The notes under the pieces were generated by a model. The model searched no databases, had not been told where the DNA came from, and saw only the letters and a program-made list of their open reading frames with translations. DNA of 64,000 bases from Hyunsoonleella jejuensis (GTDB taxonomy: Bacteria; Bacteroidota; Bacteroidia; Flavobacteriales; Flavobacteriaceae): positions 558,001 through 622,000 of the forward strand of contig NZ_FOFN01000003.1 in assembly GCF_900111025.1 (NCBI RefSeq). Direction: 5' to 3'. Every line of letters begins with the position of its first letter. Positions within the stretch are counted from its first letter, which is position 1. The translations under genes were made by a program, and so were the position numbers. This document shows positions 18,071 through 26,584 of the stretch, piece by piece.

Positions 18071-18174
18071 TTTATCCATTTTTCTGATAAACTCTATTAA
18101 TTTCTAAATCTAAATTTTAAGATTTATTTTAGGATATCAAACTTCAATACTCCTATATTTAACCAAAAAATGAT

Positions 18175-19581
18175 ATGCGATTACTTACCATAGGTTTCCT
18201 AGTTTTTTTCACAGCATTACAGCTAAAAGCACAAACCGATGAAGCCATTATTAAAGACATTTACAAAACGTCCTTAACCAACGGTAATAGTTACCAATGG
18301 TTAGATTATTTATCCAATCAAATCGGTGGGCGTTTATCAGGCTCTTACAATGCGGAGCGCGCCGTTGAATATACGAAGGAGGAACTAGAAAAACTAGGGT
18401 TGACCAAAGTGTGGCTACAACCAGTTATGGTACCAAAATGGGTGAGAGGCTCAAAGGAGTATGGGTATATTGAAACTGCAGAAGGCACAACCACTACTGT
18501 AAATATTTGTGCCTTAGGTGGTTCTGTTGCTACTCCTGGATTAGGGGTCAAAGCGTCTGTTGTAGAAGTTCAAAATTTTGAAGAGTTAGCAGCTCTTGGT
18601 GAGGAGAATATAAAAGGTAAGATTGTGTTTTACAATCGACCCATGCAGGCAGATTTAATTCAAACCTTTCAAGCGTATGGCGGTTGTGTTAATCAACGTT
18701 ATAAAGGTGCTGTAGAGGCGGCAAAATATGGAGCAGCGGGAGTTATTGTACGTTCTATGAATTTACGTTTAGACGATTTGCCGCATACTGGCAGCATGAC
18801 GTATGACAATTTACCAAACGATAAACGTATTCCATCGGCAGCTATAAGTACCAACGATGCGGAGTTGTTAAGCAGTATGCTAAAATTGGATACAGATACT
18901 AAATTTTACTTTCGTCAACATTGTAAGCAACTAAAAGATGTACTATCTTATAATGTCATTGGGGAAATAAAAGGCAGTGAATTCCCAGATGAATACATCA
19001 TAGTTGGTGGTCATTTAGATTCTTGGGATTTAGGCGATGGTTCGCACGACGATGGGGCAGGTGTGGTACAGTCTATGGAAGTACTACGTTTGCTGAAAGT
19101 AATGAATATTAAACCTAAGCGTACGATACGAGTAGTGCTGTTTATGAATGAGGAAAACGGATTACGAGGTGGTAAAAAATATGCAGCAGAAGCCAAAGCA
19201 AAAGGTGAGAATCATATTTTTGCTTTAGAGAGTGATGCTGGTGGATTTACACCTAGAGGATTTTCTTTTGATTGCAATGACGCGAATTTCAACCAGATTT
19301 TAGGATGGAAACATTTATTTAAACCCTATTTAATTCACTATTTTGAAAAGGGTGGCAGTGGCGCAGATGTTGGTCCGTTAAAAAGTACTGGAAATGTATT
19401 GGCAGGATTACGACCAGATTCGCAGCGATACTTTGACCATCACCATGCGAGCAACGATACTTTTGATGCTGTAAACAAAAGAGAACTAGAATTAGGTGCT
19501 GCGACGATGACCGCTTTGGTATACCTATACGATACGTATGGTGTAAATCCTATTAATAATCCAAACCGAATTAAGAATTAA
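18175..19581 (+). CDS. Secreted M28-family metallopeptidase
   Basis: This 468-residue exported zinc aminopeptidase/carboxypeptidase-type protein has a signal peptide ending near LQLKAQ (residue 20). A protease-associated domain is inserted at about 125-255 (KGKIVFYNRPM, GAAGVIVRSM). The M28 zinc core follows: His280 and Asp292 in GGHLDSWDLGDGSHDDGAGV, Glu326/Glu327 in FMNEENGLRGG, Asp354 in LESDAGG and His423/424 in FDHHHASNDTFDAV. All metal and catalytic residues are present, so it should be active on short peptides in the periplasm or outside the cell. The next gene starts 31 nt downstream on the same strand and is probably cotranscribed. Confidence 0.92.
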   Translation: MRLLTIGFLVFFTALQLKAQTDEAIIKDIYKTSLTNGNSYQWLDYLSNQIGGRLSGSYNAERAVEYTKEELEKLGLTKVWLQPVMVPKWVRGSKEYGYIETAEGTTTTVNICALGGSVATPGLGVKASVVEVQNFEELAALGEENIKGKIVFYNRPMQADLIQTFQAYGGCVNQRYKGAVEAAKYGAAGVIVRSMNLRLDDLPHTGSMTYDNLPNDKRIPSAAISTNDAELLSSMLKLDTDTKFYFRQHCKQLKDVLSYNVIGEIKGSEFPDEYIIVGGHLDSWDLGDGSHDDGAGVVQSMEVLRLLKVMNIKPKRTIRVVLFMNEENGLRGGKKYAAEAKAKGENHIFALESDAGGFTPRGFSFDCNDANFNQILGWKHLFKPYLIHYFEKGGSGADVGPLKSTGNVLAGLRPDSQRYFDHHHASNDTFDAVNKRELELGAATMTALVYLYDTYGVNPINNPNRIKN

Positions 19582-19612
19582 TTATAGTTGAACTTTAGAA
19601 TAGAAATAGCAT

Positions 19613-20167
19613 ATGAGATTATTAACTTTAGTATTGATATTAAGTTTTAGTAAAACAATTATGGCTCAAGATACAGGCGAATTACCATACTACGAAATAC
19701 CAGAAGCTGCTGAAAGCTATACAGCTGGAACGGTAGTATCTAGAATGATAGATGGCTTGGGCTTTCGATATTATTGGGCTACAGAGGGATTACGACCTGA
19801 GGATTTAGCATATAAAGCCAGTACCTCAGGTAGAACTTCTGAAGACACTATTGAGCATTTGTATGGTTTGTCAAACTTTATTTTAAGCTCAATTATCAAA
19901 GATTTTAAAGCCGTAGATGGTGAAGAAATGACTTTTGAGGAGAAACGCAAACAAACCTTATTGAATTTTAAAACAGCATCCGATATATTGAGAGCTACAG
20001 AGGATATTTCTAAGTTTGATAACAACAGATATCCATTTTGGAACGTTATTAATGGCCCAATTGCGGATGCACTATGGCACTGTGGACAAATCGTGATGCT
20101 GCGACGTGCTTCAGGAAATCCTTTTAATTCAAAGGTAAGTGTGTTTACTGGAAAATTGAGGGATTAG
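19613..20167 (+). CDS. Exported DinB-like protein
   Basis: This 184-residue protein has a signal peptide (residues 1-18, ending MAQ). The helical body resembles the DinB/YfiT four-helix fold: early VVSRMIDGLGFRYYWATEGL, a middle TIEHLYGLSNFIL with a His, and a late GPIADALWHCGQIVMLRRASG resembling the metal-ligand helix. DinB-type proteins are often metal-dependent thiol S-transferases in the cytoplasm, so an exported version is less usual. I do not claim an activity. It lies 31 nt behind the M28 peptidase gene and probably forms an operon with it. Confidence 0.65.
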   Translation: MRLLTLVLILSFSKTIMAQDTGELPYYEIPEAAESYTAGTVVSRMIDGLGFRYYWATEGLRPEDLAYKASTSGRTSEDTIEHLYGLSNFILSSIIKDFKAVDGEEMTFEEKRKQTLLNFKTASDILRATEDISKFDNNRYPFWNVINGPIADALWHCGQIVMLRRASGNPFNSKVSVFTGKLRD

Positions 20168-20226
20168 TTTTAAGCCCTCAATTCCTAAAACAAGTTAAAA
20201 AAATGGTATAAAGCGTAAAGCGGAAA

Positions 20227-21108
20227 CTATTTCTTCATTACATCAGCAATACCTTTAGTGTCTGCAAATTGCTGAAATGATACTACTTTACCATCTTTAA
20301 TAGTCCATAAATGTGCCATCTGTAAGTTCATTTTGGCTCCGTTCTTCTTGTATTTAGCATCATACCGTCCAGTAACCAAAACCTTGTTGTTAGTCATTTC
20401 ATGGTATTCCAAATCGGAGAGTTTCCAATATTCCCAATCACTCATTATTCTTGAAAAAACACCTTCTAATACAGCTTTAAAGCCTTTATACGGATTGCCA
20501 TCTGCGAAGGGAAAATTTTCGGCTTCATTCCAAATTAAATTTTCATCCATTATAGCTCCAACCGCATCTATATTACCCGCCGCAAAATCGGCATAAAGTT
20601 TTTGAATAATAGCCGTATTATCAGGATTTAAAAAAGGATCGATTCCTAGCTGTCCCATAAACTCTAGATTATCCATAAAATCTTGTTCTTGGGCAATTCT
20701 GCCATCCTTCATTTTAACTATGGTAACACCGGTAAGATCAACGTCTTTGTTTGTTGCTGGCATACCAAAAAATTCACCAGTATTTTTACCTTTAAAATGC
20801 CAGTGCTTAACCATATCATTGCCTTGGCCAAATATGTTTTCGATGGTAAATTCAACATCGGAAAAACCCGTTGTAAAATTAGAATAATAAGATTTAAAGT
20901 TTTCGATACCCACAACGTTTTCAGGGCTTGAAACAAGTGTGATATTCGGATCAAAATTAGTGTCGTTAATCAAATCAAGATCTCCGTTATTTATAATTTC
21001 ATCCCAAACATTGGAATACATAGTTATGTTTTTTTCTAGTTGAGCGTCTTTACATGACATTGAACTAAGCAATAATAGCGACAGAAAAAATTTTAGAAAG
21101 CTTTTCAT
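20227..21108 (-). CDS. Exported protein with two SnoaL/NTF2-like domains
   Basis: A 293-residue protein with a signal sequence ending in a Cys (Cys19 in LLLLSSMSC); the lipobox is imperfect but lipidation is plausible. Two cone-shaped NTF2-like domains follow in tandem. The first (about 28-155) resembles SnoaL-type ester cyclases (FKGKNTGEFFGMPATNKDVD, MKDGRIAQEQDFMDN). The second (about 165-290) has DFAAGNIDAVGAIMDENLIWNEAENF and WTIKDGKVVSFQQFADTKG. Such proteins may bind or isomerise small hydrophobic molecules; the ligand is unknown. It is convergent with the DinB-like gene and upstream, on the same strand, of nothing closely coupled. Confidence 0.75.
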   Translation of the reverse strand: MKSFLKFFLSLLLLSSMSCKDAQLEKNITMYSNVWDEIINNGDLDLINDTNFDPNITLVSSPENVVGIENFKSYYSNFTTGFSDVEFTIENIFGQGNDMVKHWHFKGKNTGEFFGMPATNKDVDLTGVTIVKMKDGRIAQEQDFMDNLEFMGQLGIDPFLNPDNTAIIQKLYADFAAGNIDAVGAIMDENLIWNEAENFPFADGNPYKGFKAVLEGVFSRIMSDWEYWKLSDLEYHEMTNNKVLVTGRYDAKYKKNGAKMNLQMAHLWTIKDGKVVSFQQFADTKGIADVMKK

Positions 21109-21158
21109 TGGTGTTTGGTTTTAGTGGTTAGTATTTTTATGCTGTATTTATGCGAAGA

Positions 21159-21180
21159 AGTCCGTCTTTGAAGACGGACT
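21159..21180. terminator. Hairpin between the NTF2 and 242-aa protein genes
   Basis: A perfect 9-bp stem AGTCCGTCT / AGACGGACT with loop TTGA lies just after the stop of the 21206-21934 gene on the minus strand. The T-rich side (CTTTTATAT) is on the plus strand, so its direction is uncertain. It may serve as a processing or terminator hairpin. Confidence 0.5.
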
Positions 21181-21205
21181 CTTTTATATCTTAATCTTTT
21201 AAATA

Positions 21206-21934
21206 TTAATTAGACAGTTCTTTATTAAGTCTATACATGTAAGACCAATCCGAGGAAATAGATGCCTTCAATTTGGCTCTTAGTGCATCTGTTTTTTTCT
21301 TTCCATGGGTTTTTTCATATACATCCCAAACCCCCTCTTCATCTTTATCTAATTCAGCAAAATTTTTATAAGGAACGCTTATAAAATAATCGGCTACCTC
21401 TGGCGCTCCGCCTATTACACTGTACCAATAGCCTCGTCGGTCTCCTTCAGCTTTTTCAATGGTTGAGGATATTTCTTTAATACATTCTCTAAAATCTGAA
21501 GCGTAGTTAGTTTTTACGTTCCAAACCCAAACTAATTCAGTGTCTTCCGGGAAAGCAGCTTTTCTACTTACATTCGGGACAGATCTGGCAATGTTAAAAT
21601 GGGAGCTTTTAACATGAGGCATTATTAGATTTACTACAATCATTCTACACTCTTTTCCAGCCTTATCACCATCTTCATCCATTTCGGCCCAATTGGCCAT
21701 CCTGCCTGAAATTGTATAAACTGTTCCTTCTCCTTGAACACGACTCCACATGTTCCAATTGTCCTCACCTTCATTGTTTATGTAGCATTCTTTCCATGCT
21801 TTAACTCCCGCGATAAACTGTGAGTTATGACCTGGTTTTACGGTGATTTCTGAAAGTGTTAATAAAAACGAATCGTCATTTTGTGAAAAAATAAATAGGG
21901 GCATTAGTAAAAATAATAGCAATAGTTTTCTCAT
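21206..21934 (-). CDS. Secreted double-domain protein of unknown function (paralogue A)
   Basis: This 242-residue protein with a signal peptide (residues 1-17) belongs to no family I can name. It is a clear paralogue of the 26585-27316 product: shared blocks include ITVKPGHNSQF/FTIKFGHNSNF, NWAEM, a C-terminal half starting LVWV, and VWDVYEKTHGK/VWKVYESVHGK. Within the protein, the two halves look like copies of one fold. Each half runs strand, helix, Trp-containing strand, then a strand ending in (W/F)AE(M/L)D, at about residues 25-95 and 125-205. This resembles a tandem ferredoxin-like (dimeric alpha/beta barrel) architecture. That fold is inferred from pattern only. A palindrome lies 30 nt upstream of the start. 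Confidence 0.7.
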   Translation of the reverse strand: MRKLLLLFLLMPLFIFSQNDDSFLLTLSEITVKPGHNSQFIAGVKAWKECYINNEGEDNWNMWSRVQGEGTVYTISGRMANWAEMDEDGDKAGKECRMIVVNLIMPHVKSSHFNIARSVPNVSRKAAFPEDTELVWVWNVKTNYASDFRECIKEISSTIEKAEGDRRGYWYSVIGGAPEVADYFISVPYKNFAELDKDEEGVWDVYEKTHGKKKTDALRAKLKASISSDWSYMYRLNKELSN

Positions 21935-21963
21935 AATTGGTTGGTTTAAATTAATATATAAGA

Positions 21964-21982
21964 TGTTGGAACTATTCCAACA
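21964..21982. promoter_or_regulatory. Palindrome upstream of paralogue A (possible operator)
   Basis: TGTTGGAA-CTA-TTCCAACA is a perfect 8-bp inverted repeat with a 3-base centre, 30 nt upstream of the ATG of the 242-aa protein gene. A dimeric repressor site or a leader hairpin are both possible. The paralogue at 26585-27316 has no matching palindrome in the same place. Confidence 0.4.
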
Positions 21983-22174
21983 CAGGTTTAAAATATTAAT
22001 TCAGGGCATTACTATTAAAATTCTTGCTACTTGAGAGAGATGAATTGATACGATTTTTTAAAATCTGCTTTTTAAATATAATGTTTTTTTTAGAATTACA
22101 AAGGTTTGTTGAATGTTTTCATGAATAGGACAACAATAGAAATCACTAAATTTGATAGAACACCTTAAATTGTT

Positions 22175-23593
22175 CTAGTTTAAACCTACTTTTCCTTTAA
22201 CAGATTCAAATAATTTTTGAGAATTAAAACCTACCCCTTCCTTAAACACAATTTCCATATTTCGTATGTTTTTAATATCGGTTTTTAAATCGCCATCAAT
22301 TAAAATAATATCAGCAAGCTTTCCCACTTCAATGGTGCCTATGGTATTTTGCTGTTCCAAATAAGTAGCACCGTTTAGCGTACAAATTTTTATGACATCT
22401 TCTAATGGAAAACCAGCCTCAACTAAAATTTCAATGGTACGTTGGTTGGCGTATCCAGCAACAGTTCTTCCTGCACCTGTAGGATCTGTTCCCGCGACTA
22501 GTTTGCCACCTTTATCATAAAAGCGTTTTAACCAAATAAGGTTTTTATTGAATCTTTCAAGCGTTAAGGAATCTTTTCCGATGCTTCTATCATAAATATA
22601 TTTCACATCTTTTAAAACTTCAGGAGTTACCGCACTTTCACCACCGCCAGGAATTAACTCTCTGTTAGTATATGGTTCAAAAACATTTGGGGTGGTTGTA
22701 ATTGTAGTACCATTTTTAATTAAAATATCAATTAATCGGTTTATTTTATCACTATCAACAGGTTCAGTAGTTAACGACGTTCTAGCATTAAACGGATCGC
22801 AAATATCTTCGTCTTTATCTTCATCAAAATCTGTGGATGCCATAAAACCATGTTCTAAATTATCTATTCCTAGGTTAGAAGCTTCTTCATAAGTAACAGA
22901 ACATAAATGCCCTGTAACCTTAAACCCGCGTTTGTGGGCTTCTTCAAGACAGACCTTCATATCTTCTTTTGTAACATTATTATACAATTTAAAAGAGGTA
23001 ACACCTCTGTTTGCCCAGTAGTTTACCATTTCAGAAACTTCTTTGGTATCTTTTATAAAACCTAATTCCGCAATTGGAGGGCCTTCACGTTCTATAAACG
23101 GACTGGTAACGTCCATTTTTGGTCCCGTCATTTTACCTTCAGAAATCCATTGTTTTACGTTTAAATCCGATTGTGGTTGTATGCTCCCTGCGGTTCGCAT
23201 GGTAGTAACACCACCTGCCAAATAAAGCCTGGGAAAAGTAAAAGTCATTTGCCCTACACTAAACCAATTTTCAAAGAATTTTGTGTAAAATAAATGTTCG
23301 TGTAGCATCACTAATCCTGGAATAACTGTTTTTCCAGTGCCATCAATAATCAACGCATCTTTGGGGATTTTCAATTTTGAAACATCTCCAACATCAAGGA
23401 TACTTTTATCCTTAATGATTAGGGTTTGGCGCTTTTTTATAGCGTTGCCTGTACCATCAATAACTGTAACGTTTTTAATGGCTACCGTAGAAGTATCAAC
23501 ACTAATAAATTGTTTCACCCGAGGAGAGAATTCTTGCGCCGTAATTCTTAAAACGCATAGTATTAGAGTTATAACTAAGATTAATTTTTTCAT
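22175..23593 (-). CDS. Exported metal-dependent amidohydrolase
   Basis: This 472-residue protein of the amidohydrolase superfamily (imidazolonepropionase/prolidase-like group) has a signal peptide ending RITAQ (residue 20). Metal-site landmarks are the HxH pair His98/His100 (VMLHEHLFY), a Lys in SFKLYN, the histidines of VTGHLCSV and LEHGFM, and Asp in LVAGTDPTGAG. The C-terminal beta-sandwich is marked by IGTIEVGKLADIILIDGDL. Exported members often cleave peptides or cyclic amides; the substrate here is unknown. The next gene upstream on the same strand starts 14 nt away (23607), so it is probably cotranscribed with the HGSNAT-like protein. Confidence 0.88.
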   Translation of the reverse strand: MKKLILVITLILCVLRITAQEFSPRVKQFISVDTSTVAIKNVTVIDGTGNAIKKRQTLIIKDKSILDVGDVSKLKIPKDALIIDGTGKTVIPGLVMLHEHLFYTKFFENWFSVGQMTFTFPRLYLAGGVTTMRTAGSIQPQSDLNVKQWISEGKMTGPKMDVTSPFIEREGPPIAELGFIKDTKEVSEMVNYWANRGVTSFKLYNNVTKEDMKVCLEEAHKRGFKVTGHLCSVTYEEASNLGIDNLEHGFMASTDFDEDKDEDICDPFNARTSLTTEPVDSDKINRLIDILIKNGTTITTTPNVFEPYTNRELIPGGGESAVTPEVLKDVKYIYDRSIGKDSLTLERFNKNLIWLKRFYDKGGKLVAGTDPTGAGRTVAGYANQRTIEILVEAGFPLEDVIKICTLNGATYLEQQNTIGTIEVGKLADIILIDGDLKTDIKNIRNMEIVFKEGVGFNSQKLFESVKGKVGLN

Positions 23594-23606
23594 ATTTAAA
23601 GAGTTT

Positions 23607-24788
23607 CTAAAGATAGCTTAACCACCATTTATCCTTGTTTTTAGCTTTATACGTCATGTAAGATTTACTAGGGAAATAAAGCAGTGTAATTACAAGTATC
23701 CAAACTAAATATACAATAAATAAGGAATAACCGTAGTTTAGGAGTTTAGCATTTCTGAAAACATCGCGCGTAAGAATCATGTTTGTCCAATCTCCCCCAA
23801 AAATTAAAATACCAATTATAGCTAATATGTGGATTATTATAATATGAAGAAAATAATAGAATAGGGGCACTCTTCCGAATACCAAGAGAAAATCTGTTAT
23901 CCTGTTTTTTATACCTTCGATAGCATATAAAAATAATAAAGCAGGCCCCAATGTGATGAGTAGATAAGCTAAAGATGGCGGATATTTAGTCACCTTAAAA
24001 AATGAAAGCACTGTTTTTGTTACTGTATCTTGAGCGGACCATGGTACCAAATCTCCATAACTATTGATACCTCTAATAATAAAAAATAGTACGATGCATG
24101 ATGCACCAAGCCAAATCAAATATTTTTTTCTTCTTTCAGCATTAAAGTCCTTTTTATAGAGTGTTCCGAAACAATAACCAAGAGCTATAAGTCCAAACCA
24201 AGGTATTATAGGGTAGGCGAAAACAATTGTTTGAGCACCAAATGAAATCCTCTCTCTTTGATGTAGGATATACCATATAATGGATTTAAAGCTTGAGCCT
24301 TGCAGTACGATACTATCAAGTAAATTATGACCTGCAACCAAAATAATACCCAAAGCCAAAATACCTTTAATCGGCATATAAATAGCAAAGGCTAATAGTA
24401 TCATACATAAACCAATAGCCCAAATAACTTGTAAAACAATTAAGCTGTAGGTGATATCAAATTTCCAAACAAAATTATTTACAACTATAGCGAGAAAAAC
24501 TAACCAAAATCCTCTGGTAATTAGAAATTTGAATAACTGTGTTTTCGTTTTTTTTGAGCCGTATAAATAAGCCGATGTACCAGCTAGAAAAATAAAAATG
24601 GGTGCACAATAATGGGTGATGAATCTGGTAAAAAATAAAATTGGCGTAGTGGTTTCTAAATCAGTTGGATCCGTTAAGAACGACCCGTAGTGAAAATAGT
24701 CTCTTGTATGATCTAAGGCCATTAATACCATAACTAAACCGCGGAGGATGTCTATGGATTCTATTCTTGTTGATTTTATTATCGACAT
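23607..24788 (-). CDS. HGSNAT/DUF1624-family membrane protein
   Basis: This 393-residue polytopic membrane protein has about 10-11 hydrophobic segments. It opens with RIESIDILRGLVMVLMALDH, the signature of the heparan-alpha-glucosaminide N-acetyltransferase/DUF1624 family, with a conserved Asp-His and RDYFH nearby. Family members transfer acetyl groups across a membrane to amino-sugar ends; the bacterial role is poorly known. The gene ends 14 nt before the exported amidohydrolase gene and is likely in one operon with it. The ATG at 24786-24788 gives the standard N-terminus. No truncation is seen. Confidence 0.85.
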   Translation of the reverse strand: MSIIKSTRIESIDILRGLVMVLMALDHTRDYFHYGSFLTDPTDLETTTPILFFTRFITHYCAPIFIFLAGTSAYLYGSKKTKTQLFKFLITRGFWLVFLAIVVNNFVWKFDITYSLIVLQVIWAIGLCMILLAFAIYMPIKGILALGIILVAGHNLLDSIVLQGSSFKSIIWYILHQRERISFGAQTIVFAYPIIPWFGLIALGYCFGTLYKKDFNAERRKKYLIWLGASCIVLFFIIRGINSYGDLVPWSAQDTVTKTVLSFFKVTKYPPSLAYLLITLGPALLFLYAIEGIKNRITDFLLVFGRVPLFYYFLHIIIIHILAIIGILIFGGDWTNMILTRDVFRNAKLLNYGYSLFIVYLVWILVITLLYFPSKSYMTYKAKNKDKWWLSYL

Positions 24789-24874
24789 AAATTATTTACG
24801 AATTATTGTGGGTTTGAAATCGTTTAAAGGTAAAAAAAGCATTGTCAAACAAGCTATGCGATTCACTTTAAATA

Positions 24875-24984
24875 GCAGGCATATCAGTAATAGTTTTTAT
24901 CATTAACTAATTCAAATATCTTCAAACGTTATGTTTTAAGACTATTTATTTCTATTACTGATGCTGTTTTAGAGTAATGCCTGC
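24875..24984. repeat. Long bulged inverted repeat between operons
   Basis: The left arm is GCAGGCAT+ATCAGTAATAG (24875-24893). The right arm is CTATTACTGAT (24952-24962) and ATGCCTGC (24977-24984), interrupted by a 14-base insertion. Nineteen base pairs thus close a 58-base loop with a one-sided bulge. It fills most of the 209-bp gap between the MFS carrier stop and the HGSNAT-like start, and could be a leader structure, a small RNA or a decayed mobile repeat. Confidence 0.5.
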
Positions 24985-24997
24985 ATAACTATTGTTT

Positions 24998-26356
24998 TTA
25001 ATCTTTAATAACTTGTGGTGTAACCAAAACATGGTCTAAAATACTAAAGCTATCTACCTTTTTCCTGTGGGTATCGAAACAGATAAATTTCATTAATAAG
25101 GCCATAATTAATGGTGGTATAGCTATAAAAAGGAATACATGTTCCCAAATAAAGTATGTTTTTAGTACACCTAGTAGCGTAGCCCCTGCAGCTCTTCCCA
25201 TATTAGATAGTGCCATGTAGAGTGTAAATTGTGTAGCCGCAACTGTTTTCCAACACAATTGCATTGCAGATGCGAAAACAGCAATACATAAAAACGTGTA
25301 TAATGTGTAATAGCCGACAATAAATACATAAATAAAAAGATTGTTGTTCCAAAAATTACTCACAAAACCAAAAGCAGCTATCAATATTGCCACTACAGTG
25401 AGGTATAATAGTAGCATTTTCATCTTTCCAAAGTAGTCTACTAAATAACCGCCAATAATCATTCCTAAAATACCGGCAACTATTGAGGAAATTGAAAATA
25501 CTTGTGAAAATGCCGTATTGGTCCAACCTAATTCTTGAACAGAAAAAATAGGGAAAAGTGTGTCCATTAGCCCGTACATGACACCTATTATAAAGGATGC
25601 AATACCAAAAACTAAACTTGCCTTTAATTTTACAACTCGGTAAAGACTCTTTAAAATTTTTGACCAACTTCTAAGTTGTGTTTGTTTAGAGCTAATATTG
25701 GCTTCGCCTTTATTCCATGGCATCGTTTTTTCTCCTGGTCGCTCGGTAAAATAAATAGGTACTATCATAATCAAAGCTACTGCAATCGATAACGATGATA
25801 TGGCAGTTGTAAATCCGAAAGCGTTGATTAAGGCCGTTCCTACAACTAATGACACTGAAGTACCAATGGTTTTAGAGCCCCACATTAAACCATTTGCTCT
25901 AGCTTGTTCTTTTTCTGGAATAACATCTACAGCCATTCCATCAGTTGCTACATCTTGAAATGCTCCAAAAAAACTAATTAGGAACCCAATGATGGAAAGC
26001 CCATATAAATTATCTACTGGGTTAGGGATAAAGCCAATACTTAAAAAACTTAAGATTAATCCAGATTGTCCTAAGATTACCCAAGGTCGTTTTCTACCCA
26101 TAGGCAAATATGTAAACCTGTCCATTAAAGGCGCGAAAATAATTTTGAAACTCCATGGAATTCCTATTATCCCAATGAATGAAGCTATTTCTAATGGCGA
26201 TTTTCCATTCATGGCTAACCACGCTGGTATTGCAAAAAATATAATGCCTTCTGGGATGCCTTGGGCGATGTATAACACAGAAAATGCGAAGTAGCGAAGT
26301 TTTGTATTTGACGTTAAGCTACGCTTTCTAGATATGTTTGTGTTTTGTGTTAGCAT
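24998..26356 (-). CDS. AmpG/SLC33-like MFS transporter
   Basis: This 452-residue, 12-TM major facilitator protein begins its core with YIAQGIPEGIIFFAIPAWLA and contains GIPWSFKIIFAPLMDRF and the loop PMGRKRPWVILGQ. This pattern belongs to the AmpG/acetyl-CoA-transporter branch (muropeptide or acetyl-CoA carriers). LISFFGAFQDVATDGMAVDV is also typical. The substrate is inferred only at branch level. The frame is open from a TTG at 26368, but the ATG at 26354-26356 gives MLTQNTNISRKRSL and is preferred. It lies in tandem upstream of the HGSNAT-like/amidohydrolase pair, with a structured 209-bp gap. Confidence 0.88.
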   Translation of the reverse strand: MLTQNTNISRKRSLTSNTKLRYFAFSVLYIAQGIPEGIIFFAIPAWLAMNGKSPLEIASFIGIIGIPWSFKIIFAPLMDRFTYLPMGRKRPWVILGQSGLILSFLSIGFIPNPVDNLYGLSIIGFLISFFGAFQDVATDGMAVDVIPEKEQARANGLMWGSKTIGTSVSLVVGTALINAFGFTTAISSLSIAVALIMIVPIYFTERPGEKTMPWNKGEANISSKQTQLRSWSKILKSLYRVVKLKASLVFGIASFIIGVMYGLMDTLFPIFSVQELGWTNTAFSQVFSISSIVAGILGMIIGGYLVDYFGKMKMLLLYLTVVAILIAAFGFVSNFWNNNLFIYVFIVGYYTLYTFLCIAVFASAMQLCWKTVAATQFTLYMALSNMGRAAGATLLGVLKTYFIWEHVFLFIAIPPLIMALLMKFICFDTHRKKVDSFSILDHVLVTPQVIKD

Positions 26357-26584
26357 AATAAAGTACAACTATTGGAGCAATATATTTTTATCGCTCTCTA
26401 CATTTGATATTAAAAAGTTTAAAACTGAATTTCGTTATGTTGCCTTAATTAATACTTTGGAAGTAAATTTGAAATCTCAAAAACACTAATCCAGTAACAT
26501 ATCATAATCTGAATATTAAGTTCATAGTGTTTCCGAAATTTCAGGTTGGTTGGTTGAGCGTTATTAAGTTTAGTTGTTCCTCGA

